A stretch of 38,389 bases of DNA, taken from Nitrospiraceae bacterium (GTDB taxonomy: Bacteria > Nitrospirota > Nitrospiria > Nitrospirales > Nitrospiraceae). The stretch lies in contig SHZW01000019.1 in NCBI GenBank assembly GCA_009692155.1, forward strand, positions 1-38,389, written 5' to 3'. The translations under genes and the position numbers were made by a program. Positions 7,642 through 16,279 of the stretch are shown one piece after another (the first letter of the stretch is position 1; every line of letters starts with the position of its first letter). The notes beneath the pieces were generated by a model. The model saw only the letters and a program-made list of their open reading frames with translations, made no database searches and was not told the DNA's origin.

Positions 7642-8469
7642 CTGGCGCAGCAGCGCGGCGGCCCGCTCGGCGGTTTCCTTGACGAGCGTGCCCATCTTCG
7701 GGTGGGAGGGTTCGACGTCCACCGGCCAGCCGTAATGCCGGAGTCGCTCGCTGGCGGTCGGTCCCACCGAGGCGACCACCATGCGTGTCACAGCCTGCTT
7801 GAACTGTTCCACGCCGCCGTCATTCGCCAGCATCTGCATCACGTGATCCACTTGCACGGCGTTGGTGATCAGCAGTACGTCCACCTGCCCGGCCAGGATG
7901 TTGCCCAGCGCCTCGCGCAGCTGGTCCAAAATTTCTGGCAGCGCCCACCGGTACACCGGCACACGGAACAGGGTCGCGCCGCGCTCGCGCAACTCCTCGA
8001 GCAGTTCGGCGTTGCTTGCGCCGTATTCCTGGAGTGCGACTCGGAGACCTAGCACCGGGCTGTTGGTATCGAGCGTGCGCAGGAGATCGCGCCAGGTATT
8101 CGGTTCCGGCACGGTGAAGGTCGGTGTCAAGCCCAACTGTTTGAGCACTGCCACCGGCTTGGGTCCGCGCGCGACGAGCGTGATGCGCCTGAGCGCTTCC
8201 GTGATGGATTCGAGCGGGTGACGGGTTTTCAGAACGCCGATCAGGGTTTCCAATCCCACGCCGGTCATGAGGATCAACACATCCACCTGATCGGCCAGCA
8301 AGCGCTCGCCGAATTGCAGGGCTTCGCGGTTGTCCTCCAGCGGCACTTCGCGCATGGCCGGTGTGACCATCGGTCTGCCGCCGTAGCGCTCGATCAATCC
8401 CGTCATCTCGGCGGCCATCCGGTTTTCGAAGGCCGCGACTGTCAGCCCGTTGAATCCTGTGTCGCTCAT
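7633..8469 (-). CDS. hemD: uroporphyrinogen-III synthase (HemD)
   Basis: A 278-residue cytoplasmic enzyme that closes hydroxymethylbilane to uroporphyrinogen III in heme, siroheme and cobalamin synthesis. The sequence shows the two-lobed HemD pattern: FENRMAAEMTGLIERYGG and TPAMREVPL at the start, DVLILMTGVGLE for the first domain, and DVLLITNAVQVDHVMQML plus VVASVGPTASERLRHYGW for the second. The family is poorly conserved, but these segments are typical. Its ATG overlaps the stop codon of the upstream SUMF1-domain gene by 4 bases, so translation is probably coupled. No other heme genes are in the window. Confidence 0.9.
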   Translation of the reverse strand: MSDTGFNGLTVAAFENRMAAEMTGLIERYGGRPMVTPAMREVPLEDNREALQFGERLLADQVDVLILMTGVGLETLIGVLKTRHPLESITEALRRITLVARGPKPVAVLKQLGLTPTFTVPEPNTWRDLLRTLDTNSPVLGLRVALQEYGASNAELLEELRERGATLFRVPVYRWALPEILDQLREALGNILAGQVDVLLITNAVQVDHVMQMLANDGGVEQFKQAVTRMVVASVGPTASERLRHYGWPVDVEPSHPKMGTLVKETAERAAALLRQKR

Positions 8470-9293
8470 TTCGGTGCGTCCATGGCGCAGCGGAAGCCGG
8501 TGGATTCATTCCGTATGAGTGGATCGCTTTTCACGCGCGTGAAGATGCGGACCAGCGGCGTTTCCACCGCCCAGCCGGAACTGCGGAGCACCTTGTCCGT
8601 GCCGGTCACGGGACCCGGGGGATTTTTTGCCGGGCTCTTCTCATAGTAGGCTGGATCGTACCAGTCGGCGACCCATTCCCAGACGTTGCCGGCCATGTCG
8701 TAGGCGCCGTAGGGACTTTTGCCCGCTTCATAGCTGCCCACCGGCATCAAGGTCTTTTCGCCGATCCATTGCTGGTTGAAGTTCAAGTGTTTCGCAGTGG
8801 GCTCAACGTTGCCCCACGGGAAGCGTCGATCTTCGGTCCCCTTCGAGGCTTTTTCCCATTCGGCTTCCGTCGGCAGCCGCTTGCCGGCCCATGCACAGTA
8901 GGCTGCGGCATCATGCCAATCCACATTCACCACCGGCCGTTCGGCAACGGCCTCGGAAACCTGGTCGCCTTTCCAGAGCGTGCGCGCCGGGTTCTTCGGA
9001 TGTTGAGGAATGCGGTGTCCCGTGGCTTTCACGAATTGCCGGTAGCGTCCATTAGTGGCTTCATGCTTGTCGATATAAAAAGCATCCAGGTCGACCTGAT
9101 GGCGCGGATATTCATCGCGGCCGCCGTCCCGGTCGCCGGCCGGCACGCCCATCGGGAAGGGGCCGGCGGGTACGAGGATCATCGGCGCGCCGTCTTTGCC
9201 GGCCAATTTTTCCGCCTGCGGCGCGTCCGCGGCCTGCAGCGGGACGGCGAGAAACACTGCCAAACCAATCAGACTGGCGTGAAGCAACTGCAT
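8466..9293 (-). CDS. SUMF1-domain (FGE-like) exported protein
   Basis: A 275-residue protein. The start is the ATG at 9293 because AAGGAG lies 7 bases upstream and the residues that follow (MQLLHASLIGLAVFLAVPL) form a signal peptide. Domain landmarks are MILVPAGPFPMG, KHEATNGRYRQFVKATG, NVDWHDAAAYCAWAGKRLPTE, FPWGN, MAGNVWEWVADWYDP and STGFRCAMD. The C-terminal part has no FGE active-site cysteines, so formylglycine formation is unlikely. It overlaps hemD by 4 bases, so the pair forms an operon. Its presence with hemD hints at a role tied to heme or nitrite-reduction proteins, as proposed for NirV, but this is inference. Confidence 0.9.
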   Translation of the reverse strand: MQLLHASLIGLAVFLAVPLQAADAPQAEKLAGKDGAPMILVPAGPFPMGVPAGDRDGGRDEYPRHQVDLDAFYIDKHEATNGRYRQFVKATGHRIPQHPKNPARTLWKGDQVSEAVAERPVVNVDWHDAAAYCAWAGKRLPTEAEWEKASKGTEDRRFPWGNVEPTAKHLNFNQQWIGEKTLMPVGSYEAGKSPYGAYDMAGNVWEWVADWYDPAYYEKSPAKNPPGPVTGTDKVLRSSGWAVETPLVRIFTRVKSDPLIRNESTGFRCAMDAPK

Positions 9294-9380
9294 AACGCTC
9301 CTTCTTGCGAGATTTTCCCTACGGTTCCGATGGTACCATATCGTTTCCTGCGATGCCCAGAGGAGAAGACGCGTTTCCGG

Positions 9381-9409
9381 TTGACGCGTCATAACCTCCG
9401 TCATATAAC
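9381..9409 (+). promoter_or_regulatory. near-consensus promoter for the VOC gene
   Basis: TTGACG (9381-9386), a 17-base spacer and TATAAC (9404-9409); each box matches 5 of 6 consensus positions. The leader would be about 15 bases and holds GAGAGGA before the ATG at 9432. The flanking GACGCG is repeated at 9369-9374 and 9383-9388. Confidence 0.65.
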
Positions 9410-9431
9410 AGGTTCGTGAGAGGACGTCGTC

Positions 9432-9842
9432 ATGGCTGATTCCGGCATCCGCGGACTGCGGCATCTGGCCCTGAAGGTCACCGATCTCGCACGCTCGCGA
9501 AAATTTTACGAAGAATTATTCGGCATGAAGGTCGTCTGGGAACCGGATCCGGAGAATGTCTATCTGAGCTCGGGTCCGGACAATCTGGCGCTCCATCAGA
9601 TTCCCGCCGCCGATGTCGCGCGCTACCGATCGGCCGGGGATCAGTTGCTGGATCATCTCGGGTTTGTCATGGATTCCACGGCGTCGGTGGATCGCTTACT
9701 CAAACAGGCCGAGCGATTCGGATCGGCCATCGTCAAGCCGGCCAAACAGCACCGCGACGGCAGCTATTCCTTTTATATGGCCGATCCGGACGGCAACGTC
9801 GTGCAAGTGCTCTACGAACCGAACATAAGCGGAAAGGTTTAA
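9432..9842 (+). CDS. VOC-fold (glyoxalase/dioxygenase-like) protein
   Basis: A 136-residue protein of the vicinal-oxygen-chelate superfamily. The first beta-alpha-beta-beta-beta unit starts RGLRHLALKVTDLARSRKFYEELFG and the second holds HLGFVMDST and ends YSFYMADPDGNVVQVLYEP. The probable metal ligands are H13 (RHLA), the His in LDHLGF and the Glu in LYEP. Members include glyoxalase I, fosfomycin-resistance proteins and ring-cleaving dioxygenases; the substrate here cannot be told. It has its own strong promoter and is divergent from the SUMF1/hemD operon. Confidence 0.9.
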   Translation: MADSGIRGLRHLALKVTDLARSRKFYEELFGMKVVWEPDPENVYLSSGPDNLALHQIPAADVARYRSAGDQLLDHLGFVMDSTASVDRLLKQAERFGSAIVKPAKQHRDGSYSFYMADPDGNVVQVLYEPNISGKV

Positions 9843-9847
9843 AAGAA

Positions 9848-9925
9848 GGTTTATTTCGTTTGTCTTGTTCATCTGGTTTCAGTCGAACCAGAGAAACCAA
9901 ACAAACCAGACGAACCAGATAAACC
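9848..9925. repeat. intergenic hairpin repeat, GTTTGTCTTGT family, copy 2
   Basis: GGTTTAT (9848-9854) pairs with ATAAACC (9919-9925), and ATCTGGTT (from 9871) is the complement of AACCAGAT (9913-9920). The family core GTTTGTCTTGT is at 9858-9868. It lies between two plus-strand genes with the T-rich arm first. The next gene starts 19 bases after it without an obvious ribosome-binding site. Confidence 0.75.
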
Positions 9926-9943
9926 GGTCATCGGCCAACACTC

Positions 9944-11578
9944 ATGCAACTCTGGGATTCCCTTAAGGGCGATCAGTACGTCGGCTTGGTGCCGTGGGTC
10001 TGGATTCAATTGGAGAGCTCCGAGGCGCCGGGGCCGTTCCCATTCGTGGGCGGCGTGGACCCGGAGGTGGTGGCCGGTCTCCACGAGGCACACAGCCTGT
10101 TGCAAAGCAGCGTTGAGACTGCTATCAGCGACGTGTTTTCGCATCGCGCCCCGCTGGATGATCCCGACCGGCGCGCGCGGCTCGAAGACGCCTATGCCGA
10201 ACTGGTCCATTCACGCCCGCATTTGAAAGCCCACATCCAATGCGGCCGCAAGCCGGACGGGACCTTTCAATGGGAGTTTCACAAGGATGCGTCGAAATCG
10301 GCCGCGATCACTCACACCGGGCTGCGCATTTTCAACGCGGTTGCGCGGCAGGCCATTCCGATCGGATTCGAACGGCCGGTGGCCCCGGCGATCGGGAAGT
10401 TTCTGGGCTTTCTGGGCGGGACGCACCGGGTGTCGGAACTGAAGACCGTCGTCACGTCGGCCGGCCGCGAGGTGTCCGGCATCATGATGCAGGTCATGGA
10501 GGCGTTGCACAAATACGACTGCTTGAGCCTGTCGCCCAACGTCACGGTGCGCGAACAGTGGCTGGCGAACACGCGCGATCAGGATATGGTGCACCTCGGC
10601 CATGCCGCGCTGCTGTACCGCCAGCAGGACCGCTTTTTCCTGTTCGATCCCTGGCTGCTGCCTTGGTTCGCCGAATCGTCGGTGCCGTCGCTCTGGGGCG
10701 GGCTGTTGCCGCGCCCGGCCGCGATCTTTCTCACGCATGACCATGACGATCACGTGGATCCGCGCACCCTGCTGCACATGCCGAAGGACATACCGGTCGT
10801 CGTTCCGAGCAAGCGCGACCGCCGCGCGCTCTTTTTCGATTATCCTTCATTGCTTCGCGAACTGGGGTTCAGCCAGATCGTCGAGCTGGCGCACGGGGAA
10901 AGCTGGACGTTCGAGGGCGGCGCCGTCGTGTCGGTGCCGTTTTTCGGCGAAGATCCCTGCGATATCGAAATGCCGCGCAACTGCTATCTGATCAACGACC
11001 GCGGCCGCAATACGATGGTGCACGTGGATAGCGGCCCCACGAACGACGGCAAGTCCGTCGTGAAGGAAGGAGTGATGGGCGACCTGGTCAGGAAGCACGG
11101 CCCGATGGCCACGCTCTTCGCCTCGCAGCAGCAACTTCTTGAACTCCGGGCCTACGCCGCGCACGGCTGCCTCTCTCACCCAGGCCGCTGGCTCGACACG
11201 GGCGAGAACGGCTATCTCACCAACGGCTACCTGGCGGAACTGGCCGGGGCCGCGCAGGCGAAATTGTTCGTCTCCTACGCGACCGGCGGCGCCGATTGGC
11301 TGCCGGACCACCTGTCGTTTACGTTCAGCCGGCGCAATCCCGCGCGTACCGCGCTCATCACGTCGCACTGGGAGCCGCCCGGGAAGCTGAAAGACCTGCT
11401 GGCGCCGCAGGGGTGCGGCTACCATTATACGCATGCCCTCGATGCCTTCCGGGCACAAACCGATGGGGGCACAGGGGTTGTCTCGCTGGCCGAGCCGCTC
11501 TCGCCGTTGGCGCTCTACCAGCTCGATCACGGCGATCCGCCCTTTATGAAACCGGGTCCCGGGCAATCGAGGCGATGA
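9944..11578 (+). CDS. MBL-fold metallo-hydrolase with an extra N-terminal domain
   Basis: A 544-residue protein. Residues 1 to about 190 are mostly helical and unrecognised. A metallo-beta-lactamase domain follows, with the metal motif HDHDDHVD starting at H265, strand [11 protein letters not shown] before it, and MVHVDSGPT later as the probable further ligand region. The C-terminal 150 residues carry the rest of the fold and an extension. The arrangement recalls UlaG-like or N-acyl-PE phospholipase-D-like MBL proteins, but the substrate is unknown. Its TGA overlaps the start region of the sugar-nucleotide epimerase gene, so the two are probably cotranscribed. No clear ribosome-binding site precedes the ATG. 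Confidence 0.85.
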   Translation: MQLWDSLKGDQYVGLVPWVWIQLESSEAPGPFPFVGGVDPEVVAGLHEAHSLLQSSVETAISDVFSHRAPLDDPDRRARLEDAYAELVHSRPHLKAHIQCGRKPDGTFQWEFHKDASKSAAITHTGLRIFNAVARQAIPIGFERPVAPAIGKFLGFLGGTHRVSELKTVVTSAGREVSGIMMQVMEALHKYDCLSLSPNVTVREQWLANTRDQDMVHLGHAALLYRQQDRFFLFDPWLLPWFAESSVPSLWGGLLPRPAAIFLTHDHDDHVDPRTLLHMPKDIPVVVPSKRDRRALFFDYPSLLRELGFSQIVELAHGESWTFEGGAVVSVPFFGEDPCDIEMPRNCYLINDRGRNTMVHVDSGPTNDGKSVVKEGVMGDLVRKHGPMATLFASQQQLLELRAYAAHGCLSHPGRWLDTGENGYLTNGYLAELAGAAQAKLFVSYATGGADWLPDHLSFTFSRRNPARTALITSHWEPPGKLKDLLAPQGCGYHYTHALDAFRAQTDGGTGVVSLAEPLSPLALYQLDHGDPPFMKPGPGQSRR

Positions 11579-12600
11579 TGGCACGCTCCATGCTACCCAT
11601 ACTGGTCACCGGCGCCGCCGGCTTTATCGGCTACCACGTCGCCCGCCGCCTGCTCGAGCGGGGCGAGGCGGTGCTGGGGGTGGACAATCTGAACGACTAT
11701 TACGACGTGCGGCTCAAGAAGGCGCGGCTGGCGCAACTCAAGCCGTTCAAGAAATTTCAGTTCCAAAAACTGGATCTGGTCAATCGCAAAGGGACGGCGG
11801 CGCTCTTTGCCCGGCGCAAGTTTCGCCGCGTCGTGCACCTGGCGGCTCAGGCGGGCGTGCGCTACTCCCTGGTCAACCCCCATGCCTACACCGACGGCAA
11901 CGTCACCGGATTTCTGAACGTCCTGGAAGGTTGCCGGCGCGCGAAAGTCGAACACCTGGTGTACGCCTCGTCCAGTTCGGTGTATGGCGGGAACACCCGG
12001 ATGCCGTTCTCCGTGCACGACAACGTGGACCATCCGGTGTCGCTCTATGCGGCGACGAAGAAGGCCAACGAGCTGATGGCCCACACCTACGCCCATCTCT
12101 ACGGCATTCCCTGCACCGGGCTGCGATTTTTCACCGTCTACGGGCCGTGGGGCCGTCCCGACATGGCGCTGTTTCTTTTTACAAAGGCGCTTCTCGCCGG
12201 CAAGCCGATCGACGTCTACAATCATGGCCGGATGCAGCGGGACTTCACGTACATCGACGATATTGTGGAAGGCGTCGTGCGGGCGCTGGACCGGCCGGCG
12301 GCGCCTGACCCGGTCTGGTCCGGCGAGACACCCAATTCAGCCACAAGTTCGGCGCCCTACCGGCTGTACAACATCGGCAACCATCAGCCGGTCGAACTGA
12401 TGCGCTTTATCGAAATTCTGGAGAAGGCACTTGGGAAAACCGCGAAGAAGAATTTCCTGCCGATGCAAGCAGGGGATGTCCCCGCGACCTATGCCGATGT
12501 CCAGGATCTGAGTAACGACGTCGGCTTCAAACCTGATACGCCGCTCGAAGAGGGCATCCAGCACTTCGTCGAGTGGTACCGTTCCTACTACAAAATCTAG
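11578..12600 (+). CDS. UDP-glucuronate 4-epimerase-like NAD-dependent epimerase
   Basis: A 340-residue extended short-chain dehydrogenase. The NAD site GAAGFIG is at residues 12-18 and the family signature [16 protein letters not shown] follows near residue 38, as in CapI/LpsL-type UDP-glucuronate 4-epimerases. The catalytic set is the Ser in ASSSSVYG and the Y-x-x-x-K in [20 protein letters not shown] and [12 protein letters not shown] are also typical. The reaction would be UDP-glucuronate to UDP-galacturonate. The ATG at 11578 has GAGG 5 bases upstream; the ATG at 11575 overlaps the previous stop codon and is possible. The UDP-glucose dehydrogenase encoded at 33.8 kb would supply the substrate. 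Confidence 0.92.
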   Translation: MARSMLPILVTGAAGFIGYHVARRLLERGEAVLGVDNLNDYYDVRLKKARLAQLKPFKKFQFQKLDLVNRKGTAALFARRKFRRVVHLAAQAGVRYSLVNPHAYTDGNVTGFLNVLEGCRRAKVEHLVYASSSSVYGGNTRMPFSVHDNVDHPVSLYAATKKANELMAHTYAHLYGIPCTGLRFFTVYGPWGRPDMALFLFTKALLAGKPIDVYNHGRMQRDFTYIDDIVEGVVRALDRPAAPDPVWSGETPNSATSSAPYRLYNIGNHQPVELMRFIEILEKALGKTAKKNFLPMQAGDVPATYADVQDLSNDVGFKPDTPLEEGIQHFVEWYRSYYKI

Positions 12601-12603
12601 CCG

Positions 12604-12702
12604 CTACTCCCGGAACAATTTCTCGATCTCGATGAAGGTGATTGCCTTCAGGCCGGGATAGACTGCATCTGCGTCCTTCAATGCCGCGGCCAATTTCAGG
12701 TG
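12604..12702 (-). pseudogene. possible C-terminal gene remnant, unidentified
   Basis: On the minus strand a frame ends at a TAG (12604-12606) and encodes HLKLAAALKDADAVYPGL followed by KAITFIEIEKLFRE. The codons have high GC at the third position and the residues look like a real soluble protein end, with a helix and a strand. Upstream of about 12702 the frame runs into the antisense of the antiporter promoter and start. I do not recognise the family. It may be the tail of a gene cut off by a rearrangement, or chance. Confidence 0.3.
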
Positions 12703-12723
12703 AACAAGGAGATAGTGTATAGT
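12695..12723 (+). promoter_or_regulatory. probable promoter for the antiporter gene
   Basis: TTCAGG (12695-12700), a 17-base spacer and TATAGT (12718-12723). The -10 box matches 5 of 6 positions and the -35 box is weak. The leader would be about 16 bases and contains GGAG at 12734-12737 before the GTG at 12746. Confidence 0.45.
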
Positions 12724-12745
12724 CCCCGCAAGCGGAGACGATGCT

Positions 12746-14752
12746 GTGATCGATATCAAAATCATGACCGATCTGCTCGTGATCTTTGCGATCTCGATCG
12801 GAATCGTCTTCGTCTTCCATAGATTTCGTCTGCCTCCCATCGCCGGGTTTCTGGCTGCCGGGGCGCTGATCGGCCCGCACGGACTTAATCTTGTCTCTGA
12901 CCTGGAGCAGGTCAAGGTCATGGCCGAGATCGGCGTCGTGCTGCTGCTGTTCACGATCGGCATAGAGTTTTCGCTCGCTCACCTGGCCGCGGCTCGTCGC
13001 CTGCTGCTGGTCGGTGGGCCGCTGCAAGTCGTCGGCACGCTGCTCCTGGCCACGGTCGTGGGCCTCGCCGCGGGCCTGTCGATCCAGCAGGCCCTATTCT
13101 GGGGCTGCCTGCTGTCGCTCAGCAGCACGGCCATCGTCCTCAAGGCCCTGGCGGATCGGGATGAGAGCGATTCGATGCACGGCCGCGCCACGGTCGGCAT
13201 CCTGATTTTTCAGGACCTCGCGGTCGTGCCGATGATGCTCCTGCTGCCGCTGCTCGCCAATCCCGCGGACAGCGTGCGACCCGAGGTGCTGCTGCCGCTC
13301 GGCAAGTCGGTCCTGCTGGTCGGCGCGCTGGTGGCGGCCGCCTGGTACGTGGTTCCCCAGCTCCTCGAGCAGATCGTGCGCAGCCGGAGCCGCGAGCTGT
13401 TTCTTCTGACCATCATCGTGCTCTGCCTGGGGATCGCGTGGCTCACGTCGCTGAGCGGCCTGTCGCTGGCGCTGGGCGCCTTCATCGCCGGCCTGGTGAT
13501 TTCAGAGTCCGAGTACAGCCACCAGGCCATGGCGGAGGTGCTGCCGTTCCGGGACAGCTTCAACAGCCTTTTTTTCGTCTCGATCGGGATGCTGATGGAC
13601 GCGCGGGTGCTCGTGGCCCATCCTGTGCTGGTGGTCACGTTGATCGTGGCGGTGATCGTGGGCAAGTTCGTGATGGGCGCGATCCCGGTGGTGGTGTCGG
13701 GCTACCCGCTGCGCGCGGGGATTCTGGCCGGGGTCTCGCTGGCGCAGGTCGGGGAGTTCAGCTTCGTGCTGGCGCAACAGGGCGAACAAACCGGGTTGCT
13801 GGTCGGAGAGCCGTATCAGGTCTTTCTGGCGGTGTCGGTGCTCACGATGGTGATCACGCCGCTGCTGATGCAGTGGGCGCCCCATCTGGCGAGGCGGGTC
13901 GAGGCGATTCAGCGCCTGCGCCGCTGGTCTTCCGACAAGACGACCGCGCAGGCGCAGCACGCGGAATCACGGCATCTGAAGATCAAGGACCACGTGATCG
14001 TGATGGGCTACGGGCTGAGCGGCCGCAACCTCGTTCGCGTGCTGGAAGAGACGGAAATCCCGTATGTGGCGCTGGACCTCGACGGCGACACCGTGCGGCG
14101 CGAGTCTCAGAACGGCGTGAAAATTATTTACGGCGACGCGACCAATCCCAGCGTGCTCCATCATGTGCGGATCGACGATGCCCGCGTGCTGGTGGTCGCC
14201 ATTTCAGATCCCTTCGCGGCGCGGCGCGCCGTGCAGATCGCGCACGGAATCAATCCCGATCTCCATATCATCGTGCGCACGCGCTATTTGCGCGAGATGG
14301 ACGACCTGCACCAATTGGGCGCTGACGAGGTCGTCCCAGAAGAGTTTGAAACCTCGATTGAGATCTTTGCCCTGGTCCTGCAGACGTACAAGATGCCGCA
14401 GTCGGTCATCGTCCAGAAGGCGGAGCAGGTGCGGAAGGAAGGGTACGCGTTGTTCCGGCGCGGCGAACTGCCGGATCTCGCGCACCATCTGCGCCGCGGC
14501 ACGCTCACGGATGTGGAAGTGGACACCTGCCGCATCGACGCCGACTCGCCGGCGCTCGGCAGGACCATCGGCCAGGTCTCGGTCCGCCCCAGGACGGGCG
14601 CGTCGGTGATCGCGCTCACCCGCCGGGGGGGCACCGAATCAAATCCGGGAGAGAAAGTCCGACTGGAGGAAGGCGATGTGCTCTCGCTGCTCGGCACCCG
14701 CGATCAGATCAGGCGGGCCGTGGGCTTGCTGATGAATGAGCAGGTGTCGTGA
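12746..14752 (+). CDS. CPA2 monovalent cation:proton antiporter with TrkA domains (KefB/KefC-like)
   Basis: A 668-residue inner-membrane protein. Residues 1 to about 390 hold 12-13 hydrophobic helices of the Na/H exchanger fold, including LPPIAGFLAAGALIGPHGL, LLLFTIGIEFS, SLSSTAIVLKAL and FQDLAVVPMMLLL, all typical of KefB/KefC-type transporters. A TrkA-N nucleotide-binding domain starts near residue 416 with IVMGYGLSGRN and an acidic strand end (VALDLDGD). A TrkA-C domain occupies about 575-660. It would exchange K+ or Na+ for protons under control of NAD(H) or another ligand. The GTG start is supported by GGAG 8 bases upstream; the ATG at 12764 is an alternative. Confidence 0.95.
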   Translation: MIDIKIMTDLLVIFAISIGIVFVFHRFRLPPIAGFLAAGALIGPHGLNLVSDLEQVKVMAEIGVVLLLFTIGIEFSLAHLAAARRLLLVGGPLQVVGTLLLATVVGLAAGLSIQQALFWGCLLSLSSTAIVLKALADRDESDSMHGRATVGILIFQDLAVVPMMLLLPLLANPADSVRPEVLLPLGKSVLLVGALVAAAWYVVPQLLEQIVRSRSRELFLLTIIVLCLGIAWLTSLSGLSLALGAFIAGLVISESEYSHQAMAEVLPFRDSFNSLFFVSIGMLMDARVLVAHPVLVVTLIVAVIVGKFVMGAIPVVVSGYPLRAGILAGVSLAQVGEFSFVLAQQGEQTGLLVGEPYQVFLAVSVLTMVITPLLMQWAPHLARRVEAIQRLRRWSSDKTTAQAQHAESRHLKIKDHVIVMGYGLSGRNLVRVLEETEIPYVALDLDGDTVRRESQNGVKIIYGDATNPSVLHHVRIDDARVLVVAISDPFAARRAVQIAHGINPDLHIIVRTRYLREMDDLHQLGADEVVPEEFETSIEIFALVLQTYKMPQSVIVQKAEQVRKEGYALFRRGELPDLAHHLRRGTLTDVEVDTCRIDADSPALGRTIGQVSVRPRTGASVIALTRRGGTESNPGEKVRLEEGDVLSLLGTRDQIRRAVGLLMNEQVS

Positions 14753-14756
14753 GGAG

Positions 14757-14834
14757 AGTCCAAAGTCGTCAAGTCCTAAAGTCCAAAGTCTTCGTCATCC
14801 AGACTTTATGACTTTACGAACTTTCTGACTTGAT
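14757..14834. repeat. word-built hairpin between convergent genes (AAAGTC words)
   Basis: The left arm repeats AAAGTC, TCAAGTC and TAAAGTC, and the right arm repeats their complements. Exact pairs include TCAAGTC (14769-14775) with GACTTGA (14827-14833), and TAAAGTC (14777-14783) with GACTTTA (14802-14808 or 14810-14816). Several alternative pairings are possible because the words repeat. It fills the gap between the antiporter gene and the oppositely oriented S16 protease gene, so it could end transcription from both sides. Confidence 0.6.
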
Positions 14835-14852
14835 AGACGTGCGTTATCGCTG

Positions 14853-15527
14853 CTACGGCCTGATGCCCGTCATGAATTCGTAGGCTTCCTGCAGCGTCGC
14901 CACTTCGACCACGTTGATGTTGCGCTGCCGTCCCAGTTCGAACAGATCCCACTCGGCCGTTTTCGCCTCGCCTTTCGGCACCAGCATGGTCCGCATTTTG
15001 GCCGCCGCCGCGCCCTGCAGCTTGACGGGAAGATCGCCGACCTCCTCGATACGGCCGTCCGGCTCGATCACACCGGTGATGACGATACCGGAGCGAATGG
15101 TATCGCCACGCCAGGCGGCAATGATGCCGACGGCGATCGCGCTGCTGGCGCTGGATCCGCCGGACATGCTGAAGCGGGAGCGGTTCTTGATCGTGAGCCG
15201 CCAGTTCCGTTCGTCCTCTTTCATCACCCGCGCCGCCGCGGTGATCGCCGCCCGGGCCCCGTCCTTCCAGACATCGTCCACGGCAGACCCGGGCAAGGAT
15301 TCGCTGAAGAGAATCGTGGGGCCGCGTCCTTGCGGGTCACGATCCAGTTGCAGCGCGATGTAGTGAACGTTGCCGGTTTGTTGCCCGCCGATCACGCTGA
15401 CGGCGAGGGCGGGAACGCTGACCATTCGTGAAGATTCCGCCCGGACGGCGGATGGGGATGCGAAGCCGGCGAGCAGCACCAGTGCCAGAAGGGTCACCCG
15501 ATCGGCCAATCGGTTGCGGTGCGACAT
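14853..15527 (-). CDS. secreted stand-alone Lon-like (S16) serine protease domain
   Basis: A 224-residue protein with an N-terminal signal peptide (LLALVLLAGFASPSAVRA, cleavage near residue 30), then a domain resembling the proteolytic domain of Lon. The probable Ser-Lys dyad is S126 in SGGSSASSA and K169 in GDLPVKLQGAAAAK. The 43-residue spacing equals that of S679 and K722 in E. coli Lon. Other landmarks are SGIVITGVIEPDGRIEEVG and MRTMLVPKGE. There is no AAA ATPase domain and no PDZ domain. It should act outside the cytoplasm without ATP. The start is supported by GAGGA 5 bases upstream. Substrate unknown. Confidence 0.85.
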   Translation of the reverse strand: MSHRNRLADRVTLLALVLLAGFASPSAVRAESSRMVSVPALAVSVIGGQQTGNVHYIALQLDRDPQGRGPTILFSESLPGSAVDDVWKDGARAAITAAARVMKEDERNWRLTIKNRSRFSMSGGSSASSAIAVGIIAAWRGDTIRSGIVITGVIEPDGRIEEVGDLPVKLQGAAAAKMRTMLVPKGEAKTAEWDLFELGRQRNINVVEVATLQEAYEFMTGIRP

Positions 15528-15668
15528 CGGATTCCTCAGTCTGACGCGGCGCCGAGCATACGCAAAACCAGTGGCTTCTGCAAGGCACGAACAGGCGCGC
15601 CGGCCCCTGCCGCTGCCTTGACGCTTCGACGGCGCCGCTCAGCGTCAATCCTGAGCAGGGTCGACGGA

Positions 15669-15695
15669 TTGACAGCCAAAAGAATCGCATACTAT
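15669..15695 (+). promoter_or_regulatory. possible promoter for the DsrE-like gene
   Basis: A perfect TTGACA lies at 15669-15674, with TACTAT at 15690-15695 as best -10 candidate. The 15-base spacer is shorter than ideal. The leader would be about 47 bases and carries GAGGTGAGG directly before the ATG at 15749. Confidence 0.4.
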
Positions 15696-15748
15696 AGTGA
15701 CGTGTGTTCTGCGCATCTGGAACAGCGAACGGTGGTGCGAGGTGAGGC

Positions 15749-16279
15749 ATGAGTCCCACAAAGCTTGAGCCGGCTGTGGCGCTTGCGGAACTTCAGGAAA
15801 GCAAGCCCGATCGGGTGACCATCGTGGTTCTGAGCGGGGATTTTGACCGCGTGATGGCGGCATTCATCATCGCCACCGGCGCGGCGGCCATGGGGATGCA
15901 GGTCACGATGTTTTTCACCTTCTGGGGGCTGAACGTCATCCGCCGCGAGGGAGCCACCAGCGGAGCGAAGGACCTGCTGCGCCGGATGTTCGGGCTGCTG
16001 AACAAGGGCGGAGCCGGCCGCCTGCCGCTCTCCCGGTTTCATTTCTTCGGATTGGGAACCGGCATGATGAAGAAGGTCATGAGCCGGAACCGTATGCCCG
16101 GGATCGCGGAGTTGCGCGAGACAGCGCGGGACCTGGGCGTGCAGTTCATCGCCTGCACGACCACAATGGGCATGATGGGCGTGACGAAAGACACCTTGAT
16201 TGAAGGCGTGGATCAATTGGCCGGCGTCAGCACCTATCTGGCCGAAGCCCGCCAGGGCAACGTCAACCTGTTCATTTAG
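15749..16279 (+). CDS. DsrE/DsrF/DrsH-like family protein
   Basis: A 176-residue protein. After a charged start, the DsrE-like alpha/beta core begins at RVTIVVLSGDFDRVMAAF, followed by AMGMQVTMFFTFWGLNVI and the conserved cysteine strand FIACTTTMGMMGV, with a long insertion GAGRLPLSRFHFFGLG typical of the larger peroxiredoxin-like DsrE/DrsH subgroup. These proteins carry or relay sulfur on a cysteine and often work with TusA and rhodanese proteins. A TusA-family gene follows on the same strand after a hairpin repeat, which supports a sulfur-transfer role. The start is supported by GAGGTGAGG. Confidence 0.9.
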   Translation: MSPTKLEPAVALAELQESKPDRVTIVVLSGDFDRVMAAFIIATGAAAMGMQVTMFFTFWGLNVIRREGATSGAKDLLRRMFGLLNKGGAGRLPLSRFHFFGLGTGMMKKVMSRNRMPGIAELRETARDLGVQFIACTTTMGMMGVTKDTLIEGVDQLAGVSTYLAEARQGNVNLFI

